Shown here in pieces: positions 42,259 to 51,428 of a stretch of DNA of 64,000 bases. This stretch comes from Bifidobacterium moraviense (GTDB lineage Bacteria > Actinomycetota > Actinomycetes > Actinomycetales > Bifidobacteriaceae): NCBI RefSeq assembly GCF_012932365.1, contig NZ_JAAIIH010000009.1, positions 32,424-96,423 of the forward strand, given 5' to 3'. The position numbers were made by a program, and so were the translations under genes. Numbering within the stretch: the first letter of the stretch is position 1; the number at the start of each line of letters is the position of its first letter. The notes under the pieces are model-generated. The model saw only the letters and a program-made list of their open reading frames with translations, was not told the origin of the DNA and made no database searches.

Positions 42259-43104
42259 CTACTCGCCGCCGGCTATGGCCCGGCTGACACGTTGACTCAC
42301 CGCGATCACGAAGAACAGCAGGATGCCCGCCATCATGAGATTGCCGAAGTTGCCCGTCACCCATGCCACCATGCCCTTGTCCGCGGAATTCGGGATTTTC
42401 ACGGCATCGACCACGATTCGCTGATAGAACACCAGACAGATGAATACGCACACCGCATTCACCGACGTGCGCGCATACGACTTGAAGAAACCCACGCCGA
42501 TCGGCTTGGTGTCCTCATGCACCAGAAATGCGAATGGCAACGACTGGAACGCCGTCAACGCATACAATTCGATGAACCGCACATATAGCACCACCGTGAA
42601 GACCACCGACGCCAACTGGGACAACAGCCACGGGATCACCAGCAGAAAGAACAACGCCGCCTGTCCCATCACCCCGGCGTCGCGAATCTGGTCGCGCATC
42701 AGATCACCCAGCTGACCGCCGTCGCCCGTCGCCTCATACGACATCTGAGAGGACACGCCCTGCATGAGGAACTGCGTGACCTGATTGAACATCCGAATGA
42801 ATAGGCTGGCGTTCTGCACGGCGATGAACACCAACGCGATCTTGAACATGGTGCCGGCCACGATCTTCACGCCCAGATCGCGGTCCGCTTCGATGCGCGT
42901 CGAGTTACGCGCCAGCTCCAACGTGAACATGACCGCGAGCACCACCGACGTCAGAGGCTTGACGGCGACTCCATGCACGTTCACCGCCAACTGGTAAAGA
43001 GCGGGATTCCACGTCTCCGGCGCCTGAGACAACAGCCCGGCCGTAATCGAACCGGCACCTCCGCCGCCGATCATGTTGAGCATGGCTACGATGAAGTCCT
43101 CCAC
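42259..43104 (-). CDS. VirB6/TrbL-like T4SS channel protein
   Basis: Polytopic membrane protein of 281 residues with about six helices (for example SVVLAVMFTLEL, FKIALVFIAVQNASLFI, AALFFLLVIPWLLSQLASV, LMMAGILLFFVIAVSQ). Matches the VirB6-like proteins of Tn1549-type Gram-positive elements, placed between Maff2 and PrgI. Start GTG at 43104; an ATG seven codons inside is an alternative. It likely forms the membrane channel. Confidence 0.82.
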   Translation of the reverse strand: MEDFIVAMLNMIGGGGAGSITAGLLSQAPETWNPALYQLAVNVHGVAVKPLTSVVLAVMFTLELARNSTRIEADRDLGVKIVAGTMFKIALVFIAVQNASLFIRMFNQVTQFLMQGVSSQMSYEATGDGGQLGDLMRDQIRDAGVMGQAALFFLLVIPWLLSQLASVVFTVVLYVRFIELYALTAFQSLPFAFLVHEDTKPIGVGFFKSYARTSVNAVCVFICLVFYQRIVVDAVKIPNSADKGMVAWVTGNFGNLMMAGILLFFVIAVSQRVSRAIAGGE

Positions 43105-43122
43105 GGCAGGCCCCGAATCAGC

Positions 43123-43329
43123 TCAGCCCAGAGCCACCGCGTTGAAAATCTGCGCAGCCGCGATGATCATGCCTCCACCCACGATCTGCCACAGTCCCGA
43201 TTGCGTCTGCGGCCCGTTATGATCCTTCAGACCGCCACCGAATGTGACGGCGCCCCACACCAGCCACAGTCCGCCGCCGATAGTGGCGAACCTGACGAAT
43301 AACTGAAGCACCTGATTCAACAAATCCAC
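43123..43329 (-). CDS. Maff2-like small membrane protein
   Basis: Protein of 68 residues with two hydrophobic segments and Gly-rich turns (GGGLWLVWGAVTFGGGL, GLWQIVGGGMIIAAAQI), matching Maff2 proteins that start the T4SS operon of Gram-positive elements and are proposed VirB2/pilin-like subunits. Start GTG at 43329 after AGAGGAGGCC. First gene of the leftward T4SS operon. Confidence 0.8.
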   Translation of the reverse strand: MDLLNQVLQLFVRFATIGGGLWLVWGAVTFGGGLKDHNGPQTQSGLWQIVGGGMIIAAAQIFNAVALG

Positions 43330-43655
43330 GACGGCCTCCTCTGATGACGATCAAGGAGCCCGACAGGCAACGGTCTCCGTTGACACTCATCGTCAGGGAA
43401 AACCGGCGGGATAGCGGCGGACAGATAGATCATGTAGATCATGCAAGACGTAAAGCACATGCGAGACATACGTTCCTTAGACCCAGCCCAGAATCTCCGA
43501 GCAGGGTTTCCCGTTTCAGGAGTGAGTTGTGACGAGGTGAGCATAGACGGCTTGTCGTAGGCCAAATCTCTCGGGACTTGCCGAATGTTAATAATGCGTG
43601 CTAAAATTTCGGAAAACAATAAAATTGCATAATCGCAGAGAATTGCAGGAAGGTC
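43330..43655. promoter_or_regulatory. Divergent intergenic region at the right end of the conjugative module
   Basis: About 325 bases between the leftward T4SS operon and the rightward gene at 43656. The right half is AT-rich (43570-43650). It probably holds the promoters of both. No gene, tRNA or clear repeat seen. Confidence 0.45.
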
Positions 43656-44087
43656 ATGGACCGCATAGAACTCATAAAGCAGCGTCTCGCGCCAATCAAC
43701 GACATGATTCCCACGAATCTCCCTCTTGCGAAGGGCCGTGCCATGGCAGCCCTTGATGCGTTAGGGGTAAGCCGCAACGAGTACAAAGGACACTATGCGG
43801 AAAACTTTCTTGCGGCGCTGCGACAGTTGCTCCTCGAAGATCCAGTTGATGACTGGAAGGTCAGCGGGGCGTCCAACTGCTTGCATCTTATGGATCCCGA
43901 GACTCATATGAAACTTAGGTTCATCAAGGAGTTTGCGTTTGGAGGACTGCCTCCGGCAGGTAAGAATCTGCGTCGGACTCAGGCTTGGTGCCAAGAGCCT
44001 CTTTCCCTGTTCGACCGATGGGATTCCAACAGCAGGTATCCTCTTGACGGCACAGAGATCGTAGTGCTGTGCTCTCGGGGGCTCTAG
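43656..44087 (+). CDS. Hypothetical protein at the element's right edge
   Basis: Protein of 143 residues, no recognised family. Features: an N-terminal helix (RIELIKQRLAPINDMI), an Arg-rich central ALGVSRNEYKGHYAENFLAAL and a LLEDPVDDWKVSG segment. AGGAAGG precedes the ATG. The final residues (CSRGL) run straight into the next, chromosomal-looking gene, so the C-terminus may be truncated by a recombination joint. Lower GC than kdp. Could belong to the mobile element. Confidence 0.6.
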   Translation: MDRIELIKQRLAPINDMIPTNLPLAKGRAMAALDALGVSRNEYKGHYAENFLAALRQLLLEDPVDDWKVSGASNCLHLMDPETHMKLRFIKEFAFGGLPPAGKNLRRTQAWCQEPLSLFDRWDSNSRYPLDGTEIVVLCSRGL

Positions 44088-44089
44088 CC

Positions 44090-44589
44090 GTGAGTACGCC
44101 GATCGCCGCGGCCGTTGGCGACTGGTTGAGTCGCGCCACGCACGCCGATCCGCCGATCGATCCCGGTGACATCATCCTTCTTCTCACCATCGGCGTGACG
44201 GCCGCATTTGCCGTCTGGTATCTGCACCGGCGACTGCGCGGCCGGCCGGACGGTCTGCTCGCCGTATCCACGAGATTCTGGCCGGTCGAGCCGGTTGCGT
44301 TTCCGGACACGACGGATGGTGACGGCGAGGATTCCGACGGCGATCCGATCGCCTATCCGATTCACTATATCCAGTTCACTCCCGATGTAGACCGCACGTT
44401 CGTCCTGCCGTTGGATGTCTGCATGGCATGGCCGCGGCGATCGCCTCGGAATCCGAGCAGCAGGGCTGGCAGGAGCCCGAGCTGGTGGGGCACGGCCGCC
44501 GTCAGCGGTTCATGACGCTGGGCCACCCCATCGTGGCGGGCGACGTGATCCGAGCCATCCCCGAGGCCATCGCCGACGTGATCGCCTGA
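44090..44589 (+). pseudogene. Frameshifted small membrane protein gene
   Basis: Starts at GTG 44090: STPIAAAVGDWLSRATHAD, a membrane helix (IILLLTIGVTAAFAVWYL), then a cytosolic part to FTPDVDRTFVLPLD near 44415. The protein-like sequence then continues in another frame (HGMAAAIASESEQQGWQE and VIRAIPEAIADVIA) to a stop at 44589. One inserted or two deleted bases near 44415-44425 explain this. Without the shift the product ends in Arg/Pro/Ser-rich nonsense. Function unknown; either a broken gene or a sequence error. Confidence 0.6.
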
Positions 44590-44610
44590 GAGCCTGAGAG
44601 CCTGAGAGCC
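44587..44610. repeat. Three tandem TGAGAGCC repeats at the gene end
   Basis: TGAGAGCC occurs three times in tandem (44587-44610), followed by a near copy GAAGAGCC. The first unit supplies the stop codon of the preceding gene. Short, slippage-type repeat; no CRISPR or regulatory character. Confidence 0.6.
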
Positions 44611-44623
44611 GAAGAGCCACATT

Positions 44624-44660
44624 GCTTGGCTTCCCTCGCTCAGGGAAGCCAAGCATTCTT
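44624..44660. terminator. Bidirectional terminator between convergent genes
   Basis: GCTTGGCTTCCCT (44624-44636) pairs exactly with AGGGAAGCCAAGC (44642-44654) around a five-base loop, followed by ATTCTTTT on the plus strand. It lies between the rightward broken gene and the leftward kdpE stop. Confidence 0.82.
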
Positions 44661-44709
44661 TTATCCGCAAAACGGTCACACCATCCGGTCGCATCATCCG
44701 CCGACCGTC

Positions 44710-45423
44710 TCAGGCCTCCGGTTCGCCGTTGATGTCGAGACGGTAGCCCATGCCGGTCTCCGTCTTCAGGTATCTGGGCCGCGCGGGGTCCGGCTCGATC
44801 TTCTTGCGCAACTGTGAAATGTACAGTCGCAGATAGCCGGTGTCCTTGACGTGCTGCGCCCCCCAGATCGAGGTGAGCAGGTCCTGACGGGTCACGAGCT
44901 TGCCGGCATTGCGCACCAGCACCTCGAGCACCTTCCACTCGGTGGGCGTGAGCCGCACGCGCGTCTCGCGCCCCGCTTCCCCGCAGAATACGGCATGGGC
45001 GTTGAGATCCACGGTCACGTCGCCGAACCGCACCAGCGGCGTCTCACTTTCCGCCGTGCTCTCCTGCGCGACCCGGCGCAGCAGGGCGCGGATGCGGGCC
45101 AGCAGCTCGTCGATGGAGACGGGCTTGGTCACATAGTCGTCGGCACCCGCGTCCAACGCCGCCACCTTCTCACGCGCGTCGGTGCGCCCGGACACCACCA
45201 GAATCGGCGCCTCGGCCCAACCGCGCACACCCTGGATCACACCCATGCCGTCCATTCTGGGCATGCCGAGATCCAGCACGAACAGGTCGGGGTGCTCCTC
45301 GACCGCCACCGTGATGCATTCGACGCCGTCACGCGCGGTGACGATGTCGTAGCCCTGCGAGTGCAGGGTGATCTTCAACGCCTTGAGAAACTGCGGATCG
45401 TCGTCCGCCACCAGAATCTTCAT
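44710..45423 (-). CDS. kdpE: KdpE, response regulator for potassium uptake
   Basis: OmpR-family regulator of 237 residues. Receiver domain with MKILVADDD, phospho-acceptor Asp in LFVLDLGMPRMDG and Lys in YVTKPVS. C-terminal winged helix with LTPTEWKVLEVLV and a DTGYLRLYISQLRKKIE segment typical of KdpE. The start at 45423 overlaps the kdpD stop as ATGA. It activates kdp transcription on low K+ or turgor in the classic system. Confidence 0.92.
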   Translation of the reverse strand: MKILVADDDPQFLKALKITLHSQGYDIVTARDGVECITVAVEEHPDLFVLDLGMPRMDGMGVIQGVRGWAEAPILVVSGRTDAREKVAALDAGADDYVTKPVSIDELLARIRALLRRVAQESTAESETPLVRFGDVTVDLNAHAVFCGEAGRETRVRLTPTEWKVLEVLVRNAGKLVTRQDLLTSIWGAQHVKDTGYLRLYISQLRKKIEPDPARPRYLKTETGMGYRLDINGEPEA

Positions 45424-48422
45424 CGGCGTGCCTCCTCTCCCGAATCCGTCATCGACGGGTCCCAACCCGTCGCTCTGTCACCGGCGCCGCCACCGTCGGC
45501 GACGGCATCCATCGAGGCCGGTTCCACGCCGGACTGTATGCCGTCCGTGGAATCGTCGTCATACCGTCGTTCATCATCATCCGCTTCCGCAACGTCATGC
45601 CGCTCACCGGCGTCAGGCGCGGCATCGGAACCTGACCCCGCGCTCTCCCCAGCGCCGGCGTCAACCGAGGAGTCGGAATCGTCGGAGTCCGCATCCCCCT
45701 CATCCCTGCCGCCGTGCATGATGCCGTAGTTGATGAACCGGTCGAGCCCGCGCTCGTCGGACTGCCCGCTGCCCGGCAGCGGCAGGATCACATCGGACAC
45801 GGCCCCCGAAACGTTCAGCGTGTCCTTGGCGATGATGTCGGCCGGATCAGGTCGGTCGTCGGCCGGAATCGGCTGTCCGACACGCAGCTTCTGGTCGGCC
45901 ACACGCAGGGTGATCACGATGGTCAGGCCGCCGCCCGGCGTGTCCTGGGGACTGATCGAACCGCCCATCGATTCGACGAACCCCTTCGACAGCGCCATGC
46001 CCAGCCCCAGACCGGTGGTGTTGTCCGTGTCGCCGAGGCGGTGGAACGGCAGGAAGATATCATTCTTGCGCGAATCGGGCACGCCGGGGCCCTGATCGGC
46101 CACGCGGATCTCGACCACGCCGTTGAACGAGGATGCGGACAGCCGCACCCGCTTGGAGGACGGGGTGAACCGCATCGCGTTGACCAGCACGTTCGACAGC
46201 GCGCGGCGAAGCAGGGCCGGATCGGCCACGACCAGCGGTAGGTCGGGGGCGATGTCCAGATCGATGGACCCCGGTCCGATGCCGAGTTCGTCGAACAACG
46301 GGATGATCTCCTCGCCCACATCCGTGGCCACCAGCGACAGCGGCAGCGCGCCCTCGCGGATGCGCGAGACGTCGAGCAGGTCGGTGACGAGCTTGGTGAG
46401 CTGCTTCAGGCCGTTGGAGGCCACGCTGAGCAGTTCCTTGCGGTCCCGCGCGCTCATCGTGTCGCCCATGCGCTGCAGTCCGGAGACGGCGGCGGTGGCC
46501 GAGGCGAGCGGACGGCGCAGGTCGTGGCTGACCGCGTTGAGCAGGCCGGTGCGCACCTTCTCGGCGGCGGCGAGCGGCCCGATCTCGCTGGCCTTGCGCT
46601 CCAGATCCTTGTGCTCGAGCACGGTCTGGATCTGCGAGAGGATGGCCAGCAGCATGCGCTGGTCCGACGCCTCGACGGGTTTGCCGTACAGCTTGAGCTC
46701 CGGTCCGTCGTCCGACATGGCTATGGTCTCCGGCTCCTCGACGGACACGGCGAGGTCACCGTCGCCGTCAATGGCGGAATCCGTCCTCGTGCCCGGTTCG
46801 CCGTCCGAGATGATGACGTGGCCGTCCTGCACGACGCGCACGCAGGAGAATCCGAACGCCTCGCGGGTGCGGTGCACGATGGCCTGAAGCGGATCGTCGC
46901 TGCGCAGCACCACCCCGGCCACGCTGGCCAAGGTCTCCGATTCGGCGCTGGCGCGCTGGGCCTGCCGCGCGATGGTGTCGGCGCGGTCCACCACCGCGGA
47001 GACGATGACGCCCACGAGCACGTAGAGCACGATGGTCACCATGTCCGAGGCGCGCATCACATGGAAGGTCCCCATGGGCACCGTGTAGAGCAGGTCCAGC
47101 ACAAGTCCGGAAAGCACCGCGCACACCATGGCGGGCACAAGCCCGCCGATCACGGCGGAAACCACCACCAGCAGCTGCAGCACCAAGGCGTCGCGCTGCG
47201 CATAGGTGGGCGCGCTGAACTGGTACAGCATCCAACCGGCGAGCAGCACGGACAACACGGCGAACGCGAACCCGGCCGCCCTGCGCCTCCACGCGATAGG
47301 ATGCCTATTCGAGGAGGGCATCCTGAAGCCCTTGTTGACGAACGAGTGCGTGACGATATGGACGTCGATATCGCCGGATTTCTCGATGATGCCGTTGGGC
47401 GTGGAGGGCCGGCCCAGCCAGCGCGAAAGCGCGTTGCGCCGGGAGACGCCGACGATCACCTGCGTGGCGTTGTTCGCACGCGCATAGTCGAGCAGGGCCT
47501 CCGAGATGTCCTCGCCGACGATCTGATGATAGGTGCCGCCCAGCTCCTCGACGAGTTCGCGCTGCTTGATGAGCAGGGCGGGATTGGAGCCGGCCAGCCC
47601 GTCCTCGGGAGTGACATGCACGGCGATGAGGTCGCCGCCGCCGGACGCCCGGGCCACGCGGGACCCGCGCCGCAGCAGCTGCTCGCCCTCGGGCCCGCCG
47701 GACAGCGCAACGATCACGCGCTCGCGCGTCTCCCATTTGGCGTTGATGTGGTGTTCCTCGCGGTAGGCCTTAAGCGCCTCGTCCACGCGCCCGGCCAGCC
47801 AGAGCAGGGCCAGCTCACGCAGGGCGGTGAGGTTGCCGACGCGGAAGTAGTTGCTCAGGGCCGCATCCACGCGGTCGGGCTTGTAGACGAATCCGGCGGC
47901 GAGACGCTCGCGCAGGCCTTCGGGCGGCAGATCGACCAGTTCGACCTGGGAGGAGGAACGCAGCACCTTGTCCGGCACGGTCTCCTTCTGGGTGCTACCG
48001 GTGATCTCACGCACCACGTCGTTGAGCGATTCGATGTGCTGCACGTTGATGGTGGTGATCACGTCGATGCCGGCGTCGAGCAGGTCCATGACGTCCTGCC
48101 AGCGCTTCTTGTGCACCGATCCGGGTGCGTTGGTGTGGGCGAGCTCGTCGACGAGCGCCACCTGCGGATGCCGTTCGATGATCTTGAACAGATCCATCTC
48201 CTCGAGCCACATGCCGCGGTAGCGCAGATGCCGCCGCGGCACCATCTCGAGCCCATCGGCGGCCTTGGCCGTGGCGGCGCGACCATGGGTCTCCAACAGG
48301 GCGATGACCACGTCCTTGCCGTCCTCCTGCAGGCGATGCCCCTCCTTGAGCATCGCGCACGTCTTGCCCACGCCCGGTGCGGCGCCCAGCAGCACCCTGA
48401 ACGTTCCTCGTGCCTGTGCCAT
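45420..48422 (-). CDS. kdpD: KdpD, potassium-responsive sensor histidine kinase
   Basis: Sensor kinase of 1000 residues. N-terminal KdpD domain with Walker A GAAPGVGKT, a universal-stress-like domain (ERVIVALSGGPEGEQL), four membrane helices (DUF4118-type, about 375-480), GAF-like linker, phospho-acceptor His in LLNAVSHDLRRPL, and an HATPase with DQGPGVP and TGLGLGMALSKG. An unusual acidic, low-complexity tail of about 100 residues follows the ATPase. ATG 48422 is preferred to one eight codons earlier for its GGGGG site. Confidence 0.92.
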   Translation of the reverse strand: MAQARGTFRVLLGAAPGVGKTCAMLKEGHRLQEDGKDVVIALLETHGRAATAKAADGLEMVPRRHLRYRGMWLEEMDLFKIIERHPQVALVDELAHTNAPGSVHKKRWQDVMDLLDAGIDVITTINVQHIESLNDVVREITGSTQKETVPDKVLRSSSQVELVDLPPEGLRERLAAGFVYKPDRVDAALSNYFRVGNLTALRELALLWLAGRVDEALKAYREEHHINAKWETRERVIVALSGGPEGEQLLRRGSRVARASGGGDLIAVHVTPEDGLAGSNPALLIKQRELVEELGGTYHQIVGEDISEALLDYARANNATQVIVGVSRRNALSRWLGRPSTPNGIIEKSGDIDVHIVTHSFVNKGFRMPSSNRHPIAWRRRAAGFAFAVLSVLLAGWMLYQFSAPTYAQRDALVLQLLVVVSAVIGGLVPAMVCAVLSGLVLDLLYTVPMGTFHVMRASDMVTIVLYVLVGVIVSAVVDRADTIARQAQRASAESETLASVAGVVLRSDDPLQAIVHRTREAFGFSCVRVVQDGHVIISDGEPGTRTDSAIDGDGDLAVSVEEPETIAMSDDGPELKLYGKPVEASDQRMLLAILSQIQTVLEHKDLERKASEIGPLAAAEKVRTGLLNAVSHDLRRPLASATAAVSGLQRMGDTMSARDRKELLSVASNGLKQLTKLVTDLLDVSRIREGALPLSLVATDVGEEIIPLFDELGIGPGSIDLDIAPDLPLVVADPALLRRALSNVLVNAMRFTPSSKRVRLSASSFNGVVEIRVADQGPGVPDSRKNDIFLPFHRLGDTDNTTGLGLGMALSKGFVESMGGSISPQDTPGGGLTIVITLRVADQKLRVGQPIPADDRPDPADIIAKDTLNVSGAVSDVILPLPGSGQSDERGLDRFINYGIMHGGRDEGDADSDDSDSSVDAGAGESAGSGSDAAPDAGERHDVAEADDDERRYDDDSTDGIQSGVEPASMDAVADGGGAGDRATGWDPSMTDSGEEARR

Positions 48423-48473
48423 ATCAGCCCCCGTATTCCCAGACATCCCAATACGACTGTATACGATAAACGC

Positions 48474-48518
48474 CGTCAGGGGTGGCGGCGCGAATGTCCC
48501 GCGTCACCACCCCTGACG
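48474..48518. terminator. Hairpin between kdpC and kdpD
   Basis: CGTCAGGGGTGG (48474-48485) pairs exactly with CCACCCCTGACG (48507-48518) around a 21-base loop, between the kdpC stop (48589) and kdpD start. It may lower kdpDE expression relative to the pump genes. No T-run. Confidence 0.5.
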
Positions 48519-48588
48519 ACCGGCCGCCGCCTGCCACGGCGATCGACGACAACGCATCAGTCGAATCACCGGCAGACCGCATGCCGAA

Positions 48589-49221
48589 TCACTTGAGCTC
48601 GTCAAGCGCCAGATTGAGCCGGACCACGTTCACCGTGGACTCGCCGATGAAGCCGAGCCCACGACCGGTGGTGTACTTCCGGACCAGATTCTCGACCTGC
48701 TCCTCGCTCAGACCGCGCTCCTTGGCCACGCGCTTGACCTGAATGGCCGCGTATTCGGGGCTGATCTCCGGGTCGAGTCCGGAGGAGGACGCGGTGACGG
48801 CGTCGGACGGCACGTCCTTGACGCTCACGCCCTCGCGCTTGGCGATGGTCTTGCGCAGTTCCGTGGTGGACTTGACGAAATCGGCGTCGGCATGGCCCTT
48901 GTTGGTGCCGGCGGACGCGGCCGCGTAGTAGCCCTGGCTGTCCTCGTCCTTGTTCGGGTCGGATGCCGCCGAAGGACGGGACTGGAAGTACTGGGGCAGC
49001 GCGTCGCCGTTGGCGTCCGTGAAGGACTGGCCGATCAGCGACGAGCCGACGACTTCCCCCTGCGCGTTGGTAATCATCGAGCCGTTGGCCTTGTCGGGCA
49101 TGCCGAGCTGGCCGATGCCGGTCATCACGAACGTGTAGACGATCACGATGACGGTGAAGACGATCACCGCCTTGAGCCCGGCCCAGTAGGCGCGCAGGTT
49201 CAGCGAAATGGTGTTCTTCAT
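48589..49221 (-). CDS. kdpC: KdpC, potassium-transporting ATPase subunit C
   Basis: Single-span subunit of 210 residues of the KdpFABC K+ pump. N-terminal helix (GLKAVIVFTVIVIVYTFVMTG), GSSLIGQSF and YFQSRPSA motifs, and C-terminal SPEYAAIQVKRVAKERGL and VNVVRLNLALDEL, all standard for KdpC. ATG 49221 is preferred to a GTG three codons earlier. Encoded 31 bases after kdpB. Confidence 0.92.
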   Translation of the reverse strand: MKNTISLNLRAYWAGLKAVIVFTVIVIVYTFVMTGIGQLGMPDKANGSMITNAQGEVVGSSLIGQSFTDANGDALPQYFQSRPSAASDPNKDEDSQGYYAAASAGTNKGHADADFVKSTTELRKTIAKREGVSVKDVPSDAVTASSSGLDPEISPEYAAIQVKRVAKERGLSEEQVENLVRKYTTGRGLGFIGESTVNVVRLNLALDELK

Positions 49222-49252
49222 GACAATCACTCTTTCCTAATCGCTCTTCGGA

Positions 49253-51427
49253 TCAGAAGCCCGGGATCAGACGGACGAACAGGTCGATGATCCAGATGCC
49301 GACGAACGGCGCAATGATGCCGCCCAGGCCGTAGACCTTGAGGTTGCGGCCCAGGATCTTCTCGCTGGCCTCGGCGCGGTACTTGACACCCTTCAAGGCC
49401 AGCGGGATGAGCAGCACGATGATGATCGCGTTGAAGATGATCGCGGAGAGCACGGCGGACAGCGAGCTGTGCAGACCCATGATGTTGAGCACGCCCAGAC
49501 CCGGGAACTTCTCCATGAACATGGCCGGGATGATGGCGAAGTACTTGGCCACATCGTTGGCGATGGAGAACGTGGTCAGGGCGCCGCGCGTGATGAGCAG
49601 CTGCTTGCCGATGGCCACGATGTCGATGAGCTTGGTCGGGTCGGAGTCGAGGTCGACCATGTTGCCGGCCTCCTTCGCGGCCGACGTGCCGGAGTTCATC
49701 GCCACGCCGACATCGGACTGGGCGAGGGCCGGGGCGTCGTTGGTGCCGTCGCCGGTCATGGCGACGAGCTGACCTTTGGCCTGCTCCTTCTTGATGTAGG
49801 CGAGCTTGTCCTCGGGCTTGGCCTCGGCGATGAAGTCGTCCACGCCGGCCTCCTTGGCGATGGCCTTGGCCGTGAGCGGATTGTCGCCGGTGACCATGAC
49901 GGTGCGGATGCCCATCTTCCTGAGGTCGGCGAAGCGCTCCTTCAGGCCCTTCTTGACGACGTCCTTCAGCTGGACGACGCCGAGCACCTTGGCCTCACCG
50001 TTCGCGTGCTGCTCGGCGACGACCAGCGGCGTGCCGCCTTGGCCGGAGATGGCGGCCACGCGGTCATGCAGGGCGTCCCTCACCTCGGTGGTCATGGTGC
50101 CGCCTTCCCTGTCGATCCATGCCTCGACGGCGGAGGTGGCACCCTTGCGGATGCGGTCGCCGTTCGGCAGGTCGAGGCCCGACATGCGGGTTTCGGCGGT
50201 GAACGGCACTGCCACGGCTCCCGGCACCTCGTCCACGTCGAAGCCGTCGGACTTGGCGAGTGCCACGATCGACTGGCCTTCGGGTGTGGCATCGGCCAGC
50301 GAGCTCAATGCGGCCGCCTTGACGATGTCGTCATGATCGATGCCGGGCAGGGCGTGGAATTCGGAGGCCTGACGGTTGCCGTAGGTGATGGTGCCGGTCT
50401 TGTCGAGCAGCAGCGTGGTCACGTCGCCTGCCGCCTCGATGGCGCGGCCGGAGGTGGCAAGCACGTTGCGCTGCACCAGACGGTCCATGCCGGCGATGCC
50501 GATGGCGGACAGCAGGGCGCCGATGGTGGTCGGGATGAGGCAGACGAGCAGGGCGACCAGCACCGTCAGGCTCACGGAGGCGCCCACCGCGGAGGCCTGC
50601 GGGTTGATGCACAGCACCACCACAAGGAAGATGATGGTCAGGGAGCTCAGGAGCACGTCCAGAGCGATCTCGTTCGGGGTCTTTTGGCGGTTGGCGCCTT
50701 CGACCAGGGCGATCATCTTGTCGACGAAGCTTTCGCCGGGCTTCTGGGTGATGCGCACCACGATGCGGTCGGAGAGCACGCGGGTGCCGCCGGTCACCGA
50801 GGAGCGGTCGCCGCCGGATTCGCGGATGACGGGTGCGGATTCGCCGGTGATGGCGGATTCGTCCACGGAGGCGATGCCGGAGATGATGTCGCCGTCGCCG
50901 GGGATGAGCTCTCCGGCGGAGACGACGACCACGTCGCCGAGCTTCAGGTCCGAGCTGGGGACCTCCTCGATGTAGGACGGGCCCTCACCGCGCTCGGGGG
51001 CGCGCACGTCAGGGTCGTTCTTCTCGTCGTAGCCCTTGACCAGACGGGCGGGCGTGGTGGTACGGGTCTTGCGCAGCGCGTCTGCCTGCGCCTTGCCGCG
51101 GCCCTCGGCCACGGCCTCGGCGAGGTTGGCGAACAGCACGGTGGCCCACAGCACGATGGCCACGATCCAGGTGAAGTAGACCGGCTCGCCATCGGTGAGG
51201 GCGGTGTCGAACAGCTGGCACACGCCCAGCAGGGTCAGGAACGCGGCGCCCACCCACACGATGAACATCACGGGGTTGTGCCACATGTTGCGCGGGTCGA
51301 ACTTGCGGAACGCATCCGGCAGGCTCTTGCCCAGCATCGCGCCCAACGACTGCTCGTTGGACTTCTTGACGTCGTTCGCGATGGAAGTCGCGCCGTTGTT
51401 GACGTCGTTCGCGGTTGCGGAAGTCAT
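49253..51427 (-). CDS. kdpB: KdpB, catalytic P-type ATPase subunit
   Basis: P-type ATPase of 724 residues that powers K+ uptake through KdpA. Visible motifs: actuator TGES (AITGESAPV), phosphorylated Asp in [13 protein letters not shown], and hinge [25 protein letters not shown] (given as [14 protein letters not shown] and [10 protein letters not shown]). The N-terminus is variable and soluble. The start is two bases after the kdpA stop region (TGATATG), preceded by GGTGG. Confidence 0.94.
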   Translation of the reverse strand: MTSATANDVNNGATSIANDVKKSNEQSLGAMLGKSLPDAFRKFDPRNMWHNPVMFIVWVGAAFLTLLGVCQLFDTALTDGEPVYFTWIVAIVLWATVLFANLAEAVAEGRGKAQADALRKTRTTTPARLVKGYDEKNDPDVRAPERGEGPSYIEEVPSSDLKLGDVVVVSAGELIPGDGDIISGIASVDESAITGESAPVIRESGGDRSSVTGGTRVLSDRIVVRITQKPGESFVDKMIALVEGANRQKTPNEIALDVLLSSLTIIFLVVVLCINPQASAVGASVSLTVLVALLVCLIPTTIGALLSAIGIAGMDRLVQRNVLATSGRAIEAAGDVTTLLLDKTGTITYGNRQASEFHALPGIDHDDIVKAAALSSLADATPEGQSIVALAKSDGFDVDEVPGAVAVPFTAETRMSGLDLPNGDRIRKGATSAVEAWIDREGGTMTTEVRDALHDRVAAISGQGGTPLVVAEQHANGEAKVLGVVQLKDVVKKGLKERFADLRKMGIRTVMVTGDNPLTAKAIAKEAGVDDFIAEAKPEDKLAYIKKEQAKGQLVAMTGDGTNDAPALAQSDVGVAMNSGTSAAKEAGNMVDLDSDPTKLIDIVAIGKQLLITRGALTTFSIANDVAKYFAIIPAMFMEKFPGLGVLNIMGLHSSLSAVLSAIIFNAIIIVLLIPLALKGVKYRAEASEKILGRNLKVYGLGGIIAPFVGIWIIDLFVRLIPGF

Positions 51428-51428
51428 A

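Noticed and set aside
43317..43619. Leftward open frame upstream of the Maff2-like gene
   Set aside because: It overlaps the Maff2 ribosome site and start, and its sequence has no family features. Better explained as promoter region.
22380..44110. Direct att repeats flanking the conjugative module
   Set aside because: Comparison by eye of sequence around 22.4 kb and 44.1 kb, and around 4.7 kb, gave no convincing shared core.
44587..44620. Tandem short repeats as a possible CRISPR
   Set aside because: Units are eight bases, directly adjacent and without spacers. No cas genes are near.
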